A stretch of DNA of 64,000 nt from HGM11367 sp964600435 (GTDB taxonomy: Bacteria > Bacillota > Clostridia > Christensenellales > UBA1242), in the NCBI GenBank assembly GCA_964600435.1, contig CAZRJB010000001.1, positions 1-64,000 of the forward strand. The letters are read 5' to 3'. Of this stretch, positions 25,566 to 33,277 are shown piece by piece (within the stretch, counting starts at the first letter, position 1; the number at the start of each line of letters is the position of its first letter). The translations under genes were made by a program, and so were the position numbers. The notes under the pieces are model-generated. The model searched no databases. It was not told the origin of the DNA and saw only the letters and a list, made by a program, of their open reading frames with translations.

Positions 25566-25700
25566 ATGTTTGGTAGAAATAAAAAGACGAACGCAACAAA
25601 AACAGAAAACTGCTCAAATTGTGGTTCTTCTAGAACAAAAGACAGTGCGTGCAAACGTTCTTGTTCAAAATCAAGTTCAAAACGTTCTTCTAAAAACTAA
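25566..25700 (+). CDS. 44-residue Cys/Ser/Lys-rich small protein
   Basis: ATG 25566 follows an ideal AGGAGGTGG. The product is MFGRNKKTNATKTENCSNCG... ending in SKSSSKRSSKN, with a CxxC pair (16, 19), two further Cys (29, 33) and a very basic, Ser-rich tail. Such composition fits a metal-binding or nucleic-acid-binding small protein, or a spore/coat-type peptide, but no family is recognised. It has its own leader hairpin and strong terminator, so it is probably highly expressed. Confidence 0.65.
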   Translation: MFGRNKKTNATKTENCSNCGSSRTKDSACKRSCSKSSSKRSSKN

Positions 25701-25746
25701 ATTTTCCAATCATTGCTGTTAACCAATAGGTTTTACAGCGGCTAAA

Positions 25747-25796
25747 AGCAGGGCAAAATTTTGGTGTTCCAACAAAAAATTTTGCCCTGCTTTTTA
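25747..25796 (+). terminator. Strong terminator
   Basis: AGCAGGGCAAAATTT pairs with AAATTTTGCCCTGCT, followed by T residues. It ends the small Cys-rich gene. Confidence 0.93.
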
Positions 25797-25900
25797 ATCA
25801 TAACCAAAACCATATAAAACCATCAATCGTCTTGTTTAGGTGCAAAAATTTAAGCATTTAAAAAATTTAAACATTTTTTCAAAAAAGTTTTAAAAAGTTG

Positions 25901-25929
25901 TTGACAATGTTTTATATATATGATATCAT
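25901..25929 (+). promoter_or_regulatory. Promoter of tRNA-Val
   Basis: TTGACA at 25901-25906 and TATCAT at 25924-25929 with 17 bases between, 23 bases before the tRNA. Confidence 0.7.
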
Positions 25930-25952
25930 ATCAAAGTCTTAAATGAGCAAAT

Positions 25953-26029
25953 GGGAGTTTAGCTCAGTTGGTTAGAGCATCTGCCTTACAAGCAGAGGGT
26001 CATAGGTTCGAGTCCTTTAACTCCCACCA
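25953..26029 (+). tRNA. tRNA-Val (anticodon TAC), integration site of mobile element
   Basis: Acceptor GGGAGTT pairs with AACTCCC, anticodon stem TCTGC/GCAGA encloses CTTACAA (anticodon TAC), and the T loop has TTCGAGT. CCA is encoded at 26027-26029. From 25981 onward the tRNA sequence is duplicated at 38201, so the 3' half present here came with the element and restores an intact tRNA. Confidence 0.96.
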
Positions 26030-26046
26030 TTTTGTTGGCACAAGAT
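25981..26046 (+). repeat. attL: 66-bp att core
   Basis: These 66 bases are identical to 38201-38266. The repeat runs from the anticodon stem of tRNA-Val through the CCA end and the first arm of the terminator (...GGCACAAGAT). It defines the left end of the integrated element. Confidence 0.95.
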
Positions 26047-26082
26047 AGTGTATATCGCAATATCTTGTGTCTATTTTTTTTG
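26039..26082 (+). terminator. tRNA-Val terminator supplied by the element
   Basis: CACAAGATA pairs with TATCTTGTG at 26061-26069, followed by a T-tract. The left arm lies in the att core and the right arm is element DNA, so integration keeps a terminator behind the tRNA. Confidence 0.85.
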
Positions 26083-26122
26083 TATTTTTAAATTTTATTT
26101 AAAAGTGTTGTCAAGAGTGTTG

Positions 26123-27109
26123 TCAATATTTATAATATAAATTATTATATAATTTAAGTATATCGTCTTTAGTTGCATCAAGTTCTAAATTAGTATAAAT
26201 GTTGTTTGTTGTGACAATAGATTTGTGACCTAAAATTTGTTGCCTCATTTTGTCTGGTACTTGTAAATAATATAAGTTTGTTGCACAAGTATGCCTTAAG
26301 CAATGTACACATAGATTTTTGTTTACGACTTCTAAATATTTTTTTATATTTTTTGTATAGTATTCTGGAGTGTGTGGAAAGTATTTTTCAGATGTATTAT
26401 GCTCTTCTAAGTATTTAATCATTTCTTTAGATATTTTTATGGTTCTTTCTGCACTTTTTGTTTTAGTTCCATGTATTCTTAATGTTTGTTTTTCTTTATC
26501 AATATCAGACATTTTAAAACTTAATGTTTCATTTCTTCTTGTTCCTATTATTATACTAAATATTACAAATGTCTCAATGTTTGTGTTTTTTATATTATTT
26601 AATAGTTTTGTTTGTTCTTGAATTGTTAGAGCATTTCTTTGTTCTTTATGTTTTCTCTTTGGCAATAATAGTGCATTGCATATATTTGTTTTTATTTCTC
26701 TACTAGCATAGGCATAGTTGAATAAACTTTTAACATGTTGATATACTTGTTCTCGTACTCTTTCTTTTTCTATGTTATTAATAAATGTTTGTAGTTCGTG
26801 TAGTTTTATATTATTTATGTTTCTGGATTTTAGAAATGGTTTGATGTAATTGTTTATGGTGTTCTTATAGATTTCTTTAGTTTTTTCTTTTATATTTGGT
26901 TCTTTTGTGCTTTTGTACCAATTATCAATTATATCGTTAAAATCTATAGATTTTTGTATATTGTCTAATTTGTTCTCGTATATTTTTGTATTTTTTATAC
27001 ATTCACTTTGTGTTCTTCCATAAATATATTTTCTTTGATGATTTTTTGTGAATGTATAAACCCATCTTCCATCTGTTCTTTTTGTTAATTTTTTACCTTT
27101 GTATGTCAT
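26123..27109 (-). CDS. Tyrosine-recombinase integrase
   Basis: This enzyme inserts and excises the element at tRNA-Val. The N-terminal arm-binding region (KRTDGRWVYTFTKNHQRKYIYGRT) is followed by a core-binding SAM-like domain and the catalytic domain with Arg in GTRRNETL, HxxR in CLRHTCATNL, LGH in QILGHKS and the nucleophile Tyr in NNIYTNL. ATG 27109 is chosen (328 residues) because AAAAGGAGAAAATA precedes it. The frame stays open upstream to TTG 27301, adding about 64 residues that look like another small protein. It lies next to attL as usual. Confidence 0.95.
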   Translation of the reverse strand: MTYKGKKLTKRTDGRWVYTFTKNHQRKYIYGRTQSECIKNTKIYENKLDNIQKSIDFNDIIDNWYKSTKEPNIKEKTKEIYKNTINNYIKPFLKSRNINNIKLHELQTFINNIEKERVREQVYQHVKSLFNYAYASREIKTNICNALLLPKRKHKEQRNALTIQEQTKLLNNIKNTNIETFVIFSIIIGTRRNETLSFKMSDIDKEKQTLRIHGTKTKSAERTIKISKEMIKYLEEHNTSEKYFPHTPEYYTKNIKKYLEVVNKNLCVHCLRHTCATNLYYLQVPDKMRQQILGHKSIVTTNNIYTNLELDATKDDILKLYNNLYYKY

Positions 27110-27324
27110 TATTTTCTCCTTTTGTTTTTTATGACATACATTGTTTTTTATTGTTATATTTGAGATATTATCGTTGTTAAATATAATTAAATTATCTTTA
27201 GTACGTTCTTTGTCACCGGCAAAGAATGCATCAAGATAAATATTTGCTTCTTCAAAGATTTGTTTTATATTGTCATAAGTCCTATTTTCGATTTGTGACA
27301 AATTTTTTTATGTCAAATTCATTC
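27110..27324 (-). pseudogene. Possible frameshifted small gene between repressor and integrase
   Basis: ATG 27324 overlaps the repressor's TGA (ATGA arrangement) and reads MNEFDIKKFVTNRK before a stop. If one A were missing from the A7 run at about 27303-27309 it would continue in the open frame as ...NLSQIENRTYDNIKQIFEEANIYLDAF..., which enters the integrase frame without a stop. The run may be a slippage site, a recent indel or a sequencing error. The protein is unrecognised. An excisionase role is possible by position only. Confidence 0.4.
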
Positions 27325-27676
27325 ATACTTCATCTCCTGGATTATAAAAATTGATTTCTTGTTCTTTGCTATGACCATCAAGGAAGCCTTTGATGTAGTA
27401 ATTTAATTTGTCAAAGTCATCATCAGATAACGCAAGAATCGAAGCAATGATTTGTTTTCTTTTTTCTGGAATATATCCGATATTGTTGTTCCATTGCCTG
27501 TCACATAAGTAGTCAAGACTGACATTGTAGTAGTTTGCTATCTGTTTTAAAATATCGAGATTAGGTTCGTTTGTACCTAATTCGTATTTGTTGTATGTTA
27601 CTCTTTTGATATTCATTATTTTTGCAAATTCTGTTTGTGACATGTGGTTGTTTTCTCTTAATTCTTTTAATTTCAT
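27323..27676 (-). CDS. XRE-family repressor of the element
   Basis: Residues 1-60 of this protein form a Cro/CI-type HTH (KLKELRENNHMSQTEFAKIMNIKRVTYNKYE...), ending in the common SLDYLCDR segment. The C-terminal half is helical without a LexA-like protease, so release from repression is not by autocleavage of the lambda kind. ATG 27676 is chosen because GGGAGGGG lies 8 bases before. The upstream in-frame start at 27697 has no support. It is divergent from the element's early genes, with operators between. Confidence 0.9.
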   Translation of the reverse strand: MKLKELRENNHMSQTEFAKIMNIKRVTYNKYELGTNEPNLDILKQIANYYNVSLDYLCDRQWNNNIGYIPEKRKQIIASILALSDDDFDKLNYYIKGFLDGHSKEQEINFYNPGDEV

Positions 27677-27778
27677 TGTTATTCCCCTCCCTTGCAATTA
27701 TTTTGTTACATTTTGTATCAAAAAATCAATCAACTTCTAAAAGATGTATCAAATTATACGAAAAATATCAAAAAGTTC

Positions 27779-27833
27779 TTGACATTATATTTTAAATATC
27801 TTAAAATACCTGTAATTGATATGATACGTATCA
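27779..27833 (+). promoter_or_regulatory. Early promoter and operator of the element
   Basis: TTGACA (27779-27784), 17 bases, TAAAAT (27802-27807) is a near-consensus promoter. A perfect 12-bp palindrome TGATACGTATCA at 27822-27833 lies just after the start region. GTATCA half-sites recur at about 27715 and 27746, on the repressor-proximal side. These are candidate operators for the divergent XRE protein. Confidence 0.75.
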
Positions 27834-27859
27834 GAAAATAAATCAAAAGGGAGTGAATT

Positions 27860-27979
27860 ATGGATAAATTTGAAATATATAACTATTTTTGTGTTTTAAA
27901 AGGACTTGTTCCGTGCAGGTTTGAGTCTTTAAAGAGTTTTGCTTTTGAGTATCCAGAATTAGTAAAAAAGGCGGTATGA
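27860..27979 (+). CDS. 39-residue first gene of the element's rightward operon
   Basis: ATG 27860 follows AAAGGGAGTGAATT. The product MDKFEIYNYFCVLKGLVPCR... is a small mixed-charge protein. Its TGA overlaps the ATG of the next gene (ATGA), a sign of translational coupling and of real coding. In position it resembles a Cro-like or excision regulator, but no HTH is evident. Confidence 0.65.
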   Translation: MDKFEIYNYFCVLKGLVPCRFESLKSFAFEYPELVKKAV

Positions 27980-28224
27980 GTATGACTAAAGCAAGAGATT
28001 ATTACGTTGATAAAGATAAGTTTTTTATCTTGTCAGATATAAATAAAAGTTTTATGGAAAAACACAGTTTGCCTGGAACGGTTGCACAGTTTAAAGCAAA
28101 AGTAGTATGTATTGCTCCATTTAAAACGGTTAGAACAGGAATATTTGATAAGCCAACAAAGGTTTATCGAATATCAGATTTTAAGACACAGCAATTGTCT
28201 ACGGCGGACATTATGCATAAATGA
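27976..28224 (+). CDS. Small element protein (82 aa)
   Basis: The protein (MSMTKARDYYVDKDKFFILSD...) is beta-rich with basic residues and has no membrane segment. Translation is coupled to the previous gene by an ATGA overlap. It may start at the second ATG (MTKAR). I do not recognise it. A role in replication or single-stranded DNA binding would fit the position but is not shown. Confidence 0.65.
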   Translation: MSMTKARDYYVDKDKFFILSDINKSFMEKHSLPGTVAQFKAKVVCIAPFKTVRTGIFDKPTKVYRISDFKTQQLSTADIMHK

Positions 28225-28529
28225 GGTGTAGCCTCCCGCATTATCCTCGTGCGGAAAAGTGCCAGGTTTTGATTCTATCCTGGCAATATGTATGGTTTGG
28301 AAGTTGCTTTTTTTAGTAAATGTTGAGTTCGATTCTCAACCCATGCGCCAATGGTTGGCAACAAAAATATGTACTTAATTTTTCACTCTAAGTTTCATGT
28401 TTTTTATCCTTCCCCCCAAAAATTAAATTTGGATTGTTGCCAACCTTACCAATAATACAGCAGTCGCGAATGTTGTATTTTAGTTTATTGGAACTATAAA
28501 CCAAAATTTAGACAAAAGGAAGATAGCAT
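28225..28529. other. Gene-free hairpin array of the element
   Basis: No gene is seen in 305 bases. At least four local hairpins follow each other: GAGG/CCTC (28223-28235), CCGCA/TGCGG (28237-28255), GCCAGG/CCTGGC (28261-28284) and GTTGAG/CTCAAC (28322-28340). A longer pairing joins GGTTGGCAACA (about 28353) with TGTTGCCAACC (about 28435), and another pairs around 28446-28496. Filamentous phages hold replication and packaging signals in such regions. Confidence 0.6.
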
Positions 28530-28703
28530 ATGGCTAATTTTAAAAATAAAGGTAAAAAACAAAAATATACTGAAATAGAAAGACTAGCATATAACATGGG
28601 CCGTATTAGTAAGGGTTTAGATAATCATAACAGTCGTGTTTATGAAAGTTATATTAACGGCTGTAATGGTAAAACCTCAACAAATAAAAAGCCGTTATTT
28701 TAA
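28530..28703 (+). CDS. Small basic element protein (57 aa)
   Basis: ATG 28530 lies behind AAAAGGAAGATAGC. The product MANFKNKGKKQKYTEIERLA... is strongly basic at the N-terminus and helical after it, ending NKKPLF. It could bind nucleic acid. It is 16 bases before the next gene, also rightward. No family is recognised. Confidence 0.6.
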   Translation: MANFKNKGKKQKYTEIERLAYNMGRISKGLDNHNSRVYESYINGCNGKTSTNKKPLF

Positions 28704-28719
28704 TAGGATAAGTTGTTAA

Positions 28720-29064
28720 ATGAATAGCAAAAATAAATGTGGTAAAAAAGAGTTTCCAAATGAATTTCCATTTTGGGCTAGATTAAAAATTGGTAAAAAA
28801 AGAACGACACTTGTTATTGATGAAGATAAAGCATTTAATAAAAAAACAAAAAAGTATGAAGATGGTTTTGTTAATAGAGAAGCCACACATACATTTAAAA
28901 AAGAATATGAAAAGCTTTTTCCAAATCCTGATGTTGATGACAAACAACCAATGTATTTGAGAAGACCAACAAAAAAACCTAAACGATTATTTGAACCACA
29001 TAATAAAAAATTGAATATACCTAAATGTTTAAGAGATAGGTATGATAAAAATAATCGAAAATAG
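28720..29064 (+). CDS. Basic element protein (114 aa)
   Basis: This Lys-rich soluble protein (KCGKKEFPNEFPFWARLKIGKK...) has a beta-rich first half and a proline/arginine-rich tail (YLRRPTKKPKRLFEP). There is no signal peptide. It is unrecognised. A DNA-binding role in replication or packaging is plausible from its charge and position. A hairpin pair (AGAATTACA/TGTAATTCT, 29075-29130) follows and may end or process the transcript. Confidence 0.65.
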   Translation: MNSKNKCGKKEFPNEFPFWARLKIGKKRTTLVIDEDKAFNKKTKKYEDGFVNREATHTFKKEYEKLFPNPDVDDKQPMYLRRPTKKPKRLFEPHNKKLNIPKCLRDRYDKNNRK

Positions 29065-29279
29065 GCATAAAAAAAGAATTACAATTCCGGCCTTTCGCCT
29101 ATGCCTTTAAAAAAAGGTCAATGTAATTCTTGAACATATATATCACATTTAAATATTTTTGTCAAGTACATTGAAAATATTTGTTAAAGTGTAAGTCCTG
29201 ATAATGGTTCAGGCACAACTCTGATACTTAAAGTTATGAAGAAAAAATAAAAAAATAAAAGGTTAAATAAGGTAAAAAA
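29065..29279. promoter_or_regulatory. Stem-loop intergenic region
   Basis: AGGCAT (29063-29068) with ATGCCT (29101-29106) and AGAATTACA (29075-29083) with TGTAATTCT (29122-29130) form competing or nested stems, and CCTGA/TTCAGG lies near 29200. No ORF with a ribosome site is seen. Confidence 0.45.
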
Positions 29280-29597
29280 ATGGCAGCAAATAAAAAATTA
29301 ATAAAAGAAGAAGGATTTGTATTAGGTAGAGAAATAAAAGAAGCAACAGATGAGTTTGTTTCACGTGATGGTGAGGTTATTCCAGCACAACCAACAAGAT
29401 ATGTGGTTCATGTGTTAACTAGCTCTCTTGTTGATAAAGTTGATGGAATGTCATATATTTCACAATTAGATTATAAAGTTACAAAAGAAGAATATGAAAA
29501 ATTTACATATTTAAAAAAAGTTGTTGCAATTTTTGAATGTGTTGCAACAGATAAAGGTTTTGCTTCAAAACCTGTTAAATTAGAATTGTTAGTATAA
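29280..29597 (+). CDS. Small beta-rich element protein, possible ssDNA-binding protein
   Basis: The 105-residue soluble protein has an alternating strand pattern (TRYVVHVLTSSLVDK..., KKVVAIFECVATDKGFASKPVKLELLV). Its size, lack of membrane segments and position before the membrane/assembly genes match the gene V type ssDNA-binding proteins of filamentous phages, which coat single-stranded DNA before export. This is inference from layout; sequence identity with known gene V proteins cannot be judged here. A terminator at 29602 follows. Confidence 0.55.
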   Translation: MAANKKLIKEEGFVLGREIKEATDEFVSRDGEVIPAQPTRYVVHVLTSSLVDKVDGMSYISQLDYKVTKEEYEKFTYLKKVVAIFECVATDKGFASKPVKLELLV

Positions 29598-29601
29598 AAT
29601 T

Positions 29602-29628
29602 AAAAGGCTTTTTATTAAAGCCTTTTTC
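29602..29628 (+). terminator. Terminator inside the element
   Basis: AAAAGGCTTT/AAAGCCTTTT stem with a TTATT loop, followed by T residues. It separates the early soluble genes from the membrane-protein genes, like the central terminator of filamentous phages. Confidence 0.8.
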
Positions 29629-29658
29629 ATCTTAAAATTATAAATAAAAGGAGGGATA

Positions 29659-30804
29659 ATGGCAAAAACATTTAAAATGCTAGGGGCAGCATTCTTTTCA
29701 TTTTTGATATTGTTCTTTGTTGTTGTTGATGTATTATGGGTATACTTTAAGTTTTTCGCTCCTGATAGTTATACAGAGCTTGTTGTTAATGCTAGTACCA
29801 TTGAGACTGTCGATGATAAACGTGCTATATGTCAAGTCGTTTACTATGAGAATGTTGATGGTTCTGGTGTTGAACTTCTTGATGTTAAGTTTAATAGTTA
29901 TTCTGATCTCAATAAAACAAACATATCATCATTTGGTGTTCAGATTGTTGGCTCAATTAATGATTTGCAATCAAATAATAATGCAGTTTATGTTGCAGAA
30001 CATGGTTTCTTAGGTCTTGCTACCGAATTTCATTATTATTTTTCGTTCTTTTCTAAGACTGTAAATTCTGAAAAATTGTATTTTTACCAAGAAAGCGATA
30101 ATTTGAATTACACAAATGTTACATCGTCATTTGATGACTTTGGTTACATTAGAGTTGATATTAATGATTCAATGTATGCTTTAAAACCTGGTGTTAAACG
30201 ATCAGAATCTTCTTTCCTTTGGGAAACATATCATACGGTTAGTAGTTTTAGTGATTTTATTGTAGCCGTGCATGATATAGTGAAATCTTGTCCAGTTGGC
30301 AATTTTGCAAAAACATTTATTTTTAAAGATATGTTTAAATTGTACGAAGTTCAAAATGGGAAATACGTTGATGTATCTAACCAGGACAATATATTTACAA
30401 ACATGTATATTGATGTAACACATTACACAACTGGTGCAAAAACGGCTAAAGATAGCATATTTAACATAATTAAATATGACACCAACTTTACAGTTTCTGG
30501 TTCAAGTTTGTTAGATGAGCATTTTTCTGATGAGAATCTGTATAAGTTAACAGAAAATGATTTTTATTTTGTGTACGATGAAACTGTTCCTGGACACAAA
30601 GGCTTTTTAAAGACAGAATGTAAGAATTATTTATTAGAAAATAACATAAAGAAATTGTACATTGTTATTGATAAAGATTTCTTAACTTCAATTGATTGCA
30701 TGTATTTAGGATTATATTCTTCGGGTTTTGAAGAATTTAATATTGTTGATTATGTTGTTGTCGAAAATGGTGTTAAAACAGCTGGAGGTGCATTATGGGT
30801 TTAG
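29659..30804 (+). CDS. Membrane-anchored element protein (381 aa)
   Basis: A single N-terminal hydrophobic segment (about 9-32) is followed by about 350 residues predicted outside the cell, rich in Tyr, Phe, Ser and Asn and mostly beta. The ribosome site is AAAGGAGGG. The gene overlaps the next one by 10 bases. No known domain is visible. Position in the structural part suggests a virion or host-adsorption component. Confidence 0.65.
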   Translation: MAKTFKMLGAAFFSFLILFFVVVDVLWVYFKFFAPDSYTELVVNASTIETVDDKRAICQVVYYENVDGSGVELLDVKFNSYSDLNKTNISSFGVQIVGSINDLQSNNNAVYVAEHGFLGLATEFHYYFSFFSKTVNSEKLYFYQESDNLNYTNVTSSFDDFGYIRVDINDSMYALKPGVKRSESSFLWETYHTVSSFSDFIVAVHDIVKSCPVGNFAKTFIFKDMFKLYEVQNGKYVDVSNQDNIFTNMYIDVTHYTTGAKTAKDSIFNIIKYDTNFTVSGSSLLDEHFSDENLYKLTENDFYFVYDETVPGHKGFLKTECKNYLLENNIKKLYIVIDKDFLTSIDCMYLGLYSSGFEEFNIVDYVVVENGVKTAGGALWV

Positions 30805-31955
30805 TTAATAGAACAGGAATAATCGTATTGTTTTTAATTTGTGTTACTGGTATATTTGCAAGCTTTGATTTGTATACACAATTAAATATCAAAAATGCAA
30901 TATATGGATATTTTTATTCAGAACCAGATGCCTATCAAATTGATAATTTTGAATACAATTTCACATCACTTCTGTTTACCAACACTGGTGTTGAGAATCA
31001 ATATATGGCAACAGCGACATTAAAAGCAGTTGAAAGCTTTGACATGTCAAAGAAATATACTGTTACAATTAATGGTACTTTGTGCAGTGCTGATACTGAT
31101 GTTGATTATATTAATGTATGTTTTACAAACAAGTTTAACTCAATGTCTGATGAAACATTGCTAATTGATGATTTAATTATAAAGATTAATTTTTATACTG
31201 ATGGTACAAAAATAGTCTTTATAACAAATAATGGTGAAGATGCTGTTAAACTTTGGTCAAGCTATATTGCTAAACATGGTTTTAATTTAAAAATAGTTGA
31301 AACTGATTATTGTACAGGTTCTGCATCTATTGATTCATTAACATGTATTAAGTACACTGTTAGAATAGTTACAGAGACTACAATGAATACTGTAACATAT
31401 TACGATTATTGTAGAACTGGTGATGATTATACAGTAAAACAAATTGATGAAATAATTGAAGTTCCGGAAAATTGTGAATTTTTAGGTTTCCTAAAAAATG
31501 AATACGATATATCAAGATTTTATGATGTTCCTGGAATAACAACATTGTATGGAATTCAGGAAGATTGTGATCTTGTTGGTTTTATCTTAGATAAAGTTGG
31601 TTCTGAAGAAATCTTGAGTAGAGGAACTATAAAAATCAATTTTGAATTTAGTGATTCTCTTTCAGGCTCTGCTGTAGGAACTTATACTTTAAAAAATTCA
31701 AACGGAGAAACAATTGATACAGGTCCAATTCTTCATGGTTCGATTGTTTTCGAAAACTTGCCAATTGAGGCAGTTGTTGATGACCAATCAATAATATATG
31801 GCTATACAATCAATTTTGATCTATATGAGTTTAGCAATGCAAAACCAATTAGTCCAGTCACGTTTGTATTTATCAAAGGTGGGGTTTTGTATCAAGAACA
31901 AACAATTGTTGTTAGTTCAGCATTAGATCGCCCTGGTGGCAGTGTTAGTATGTAA
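30795..31955 (+). CDS. Membrane-anchored element protein (386 aa)
   Basis: An N-terminal hydrophobic segment (about 7-24, GIIVLLFLICVTGIF-like) precedes a large beta-rich external region with several cysteines. The last third (INFEFSDSLSGSAVGTYTLKNSNGE...) looks like an Ig-like or pre-albumin-type fold. It overlaps the previous gene, so both are made together. It is unrecognised. It may be an adsorption or tip protein. Confidence 0.65.
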   Translation: MGLVNRTGIIVLFLICVTGIFASFDLYTQLNIKNAIYGYFYSEPDAYQIDNFEYNFTSLLFTNTGVENQYMATATLKAVESFDMSKKYTVTINGTLCSADTDVDYINVCFTNKFNSMSDETLLIDDLIIKINFYTDGTKIVFITNNGEDAVKLWSSYIAKHGFNLKIVETDYCTGSASIDSLTCIKYTVRIVTETTMNTVTYYDYCRTGDDYTVKQIDEIIEVPENCEFLGFLKNEYDISRFYDVPGITTLYGIQEDCDLVGFILDKVGSEEILSRGTIKINFEFSDSLSGSAVGTYTLKNSNGETIDTGPILHGSIVFENLPIEAVVDDQSIIYGYTINFDLYEFSNAKPISPVTFVFIKGGVLYQEQTIVVSSALDRPGGSVSM

Positions 31956-31985
31956 CCATAATAAAAATAAAAGGAGAAAAAATTA

Positions 31986-32201
31986 ATGAAAACATTTTTT
32001 AATATTTTAGCAGGCATATTTGGTGCAGCTTTAATGGCAGCACTTGTGTGGGGCTTGCTTTACTTAACAATTCCTGGTGTTAAAGATAACACAGACAAAT
32101 TGTTTAAGTGGAATGAAACTGTTGAGTCAGAGACCGAAACAGAAACTGATACAACAGCTAAAGTTACTTTTGAAAATGAAAATATAAAAATAATAGTATA
32201 G
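31986..32201 (+). CDS. Small single-pass membrane protein (71 aa), candidate coat or tip protein
   Basis: The protein has a hydrophobic helix at about 7-30 (ILAGIFGAALMAALVWGLLYLTI) and an acidic tail with a run of Thr/Glu (ESETETETDTT). The size fits small filamentous-phage virion proteins. The order (helix first, acid tail last) is the reverse of a classic mature major coat protein, so a minor coat role is as likely. AAAGGAG precedes it by 9 bases. Confidence 0.55.
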   Translation: MKTFFNILAGIFGAALMAALVWGLLYLTIPGVKDNTDKLFKWNETVESETETETDTTAKVTFENENIKIIV

Positions 32202-32210
32202 GAGGTATAA

Positions 32211-33245
32211 ATGTTTAAACACTTTATTCCATTTCTTTTTTTGGTTTTGGTTATTGGTGTTTCTGGAGTTGCTTTGCATAAGAAAAATAACACAATAACA
32301 AATTTGGAAACAAAAATAGAAACACAAGATAAAACATATTCCGAAAAAATTGATAGTTTGGAAGCGACCAGTTCCGAAAAAATTGCTAGTTTAGAAGCAA
32401 CAATAGCAGAACTACAAACAACAATAGTAGAACAGCAAGAAGCAATTAACAACATGACTTCTGATTTAAACTCAGATTTAAATCCGGCCTTTATTGATGG
32501 ATCAATAACAACATTAACAGCCGAAGATTTTGAAGGTGTTACAGAAATAAGGCCATATGCATTCTATGGTTGCGAAAGTTTAACTTCTGTAACAATTCCT
32601 AATACAGTTAATATAATAGGTGAACATGCTTTTGATCATTGTAGCTCATTAACTTCAGTTAATGTAAATGCTACATATATACGTGATTATGCTTTTGCAA
32701 ACACAGGCAATATCACTTCTTTAAGTTTAGGAACTAATGTTGGATATATTGGCACAAATGCTTTTTACTATGCATTGTGTAGTCAAGAAAGAAGTGTTTC
32801 TGTAACAATTCCAGCAGGTGTTGGTACTGTTGATAACGGTGCTTTTAGTTATTCAACAATAAAAAATGTATTTTTTGAAGGCTGTCCTGCAACAGTTTCT
32901 TCGGATGCTTTTGATGATTCTTTCAACTTAGAACAAATAATCGTTCCAGACGAATACTATGATTATTATGTAAACAAATTTAGTTCTGCTTATAATTCTA
33001 ATTCTAGTCTTTCAATTTCAAATTTGTCAGAAATAGTTGTCAAACGTTCTTATTATGAGGCATCAAAACCAGTATCCGGTGACTATATTTTTGAAGACTC
33101 AAGCAGTTCTTCAGACTCAAATCCTTTTGATAGTTCTTCAAACTCGAGCAGTTCATCATACGATAGTTCTTCAAACTCGAGCAGTTCATCATACGATAGT
33201 TCTTCAAGCTCAAGTTCTTATGAAAGTTCAGCTATCTCAAGTTGA
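32211..33245 (+). CDS. BspA-like leucine-rich-repeat protein A of the element
   Basis: The protein has an N-terminal membrane segment (5-22), a coiled coil at about 25-85 (ETKIETQDKTYSEKIDSLEA), then LRR_5/BspA-type repeats (IRPYAFYGCESLTSVTIPNTVNIIGEHAF...) at about 105-265. The C-terminal 60 residues are almost only Ser, Asp and Tyr, with a repeated DNA unit. BspA-like domains bind host or matrix proteins in other bacteria. Two such genes in tandem inside a phage-like element are unusual. They could mediate adsorption, exclusion or cell-cell contact. Confidence 0.8.
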   Translation: MFKHFIPFLFLVLVIGVSGVALHKKNNTITNLETKIETQDKTYSEKIDSLEATSSEKIASLEATIAELQTTIVEQQEAINNMTSDLNSDLNPAFIDGSITTLTAEDFEGVTEIRPYAFYGCESLTSVTIPNTVNIIGEHAFDHCSSLTSVNVNATYIRDYAFANTGNITSLSLGTNVGYIGTNAFYYALCSQERSVSVTIPAGVGTVDNGAFSYSTIKNVFFEGCPATVSSDAFDDSFNLEQIIVPDEYYDYYVNKFSSAYNSNSSLSISNLSEIVVKRSYYEASKPVSGDYIFEDSSSSSDSNPFDSSSNSSSSSYDSSSNSSSSSYDSSSSSSSYESSAISS

Positions 33246-33277
33246 CCAAATTATAATTATGTTTAGGAGATTAAAGT

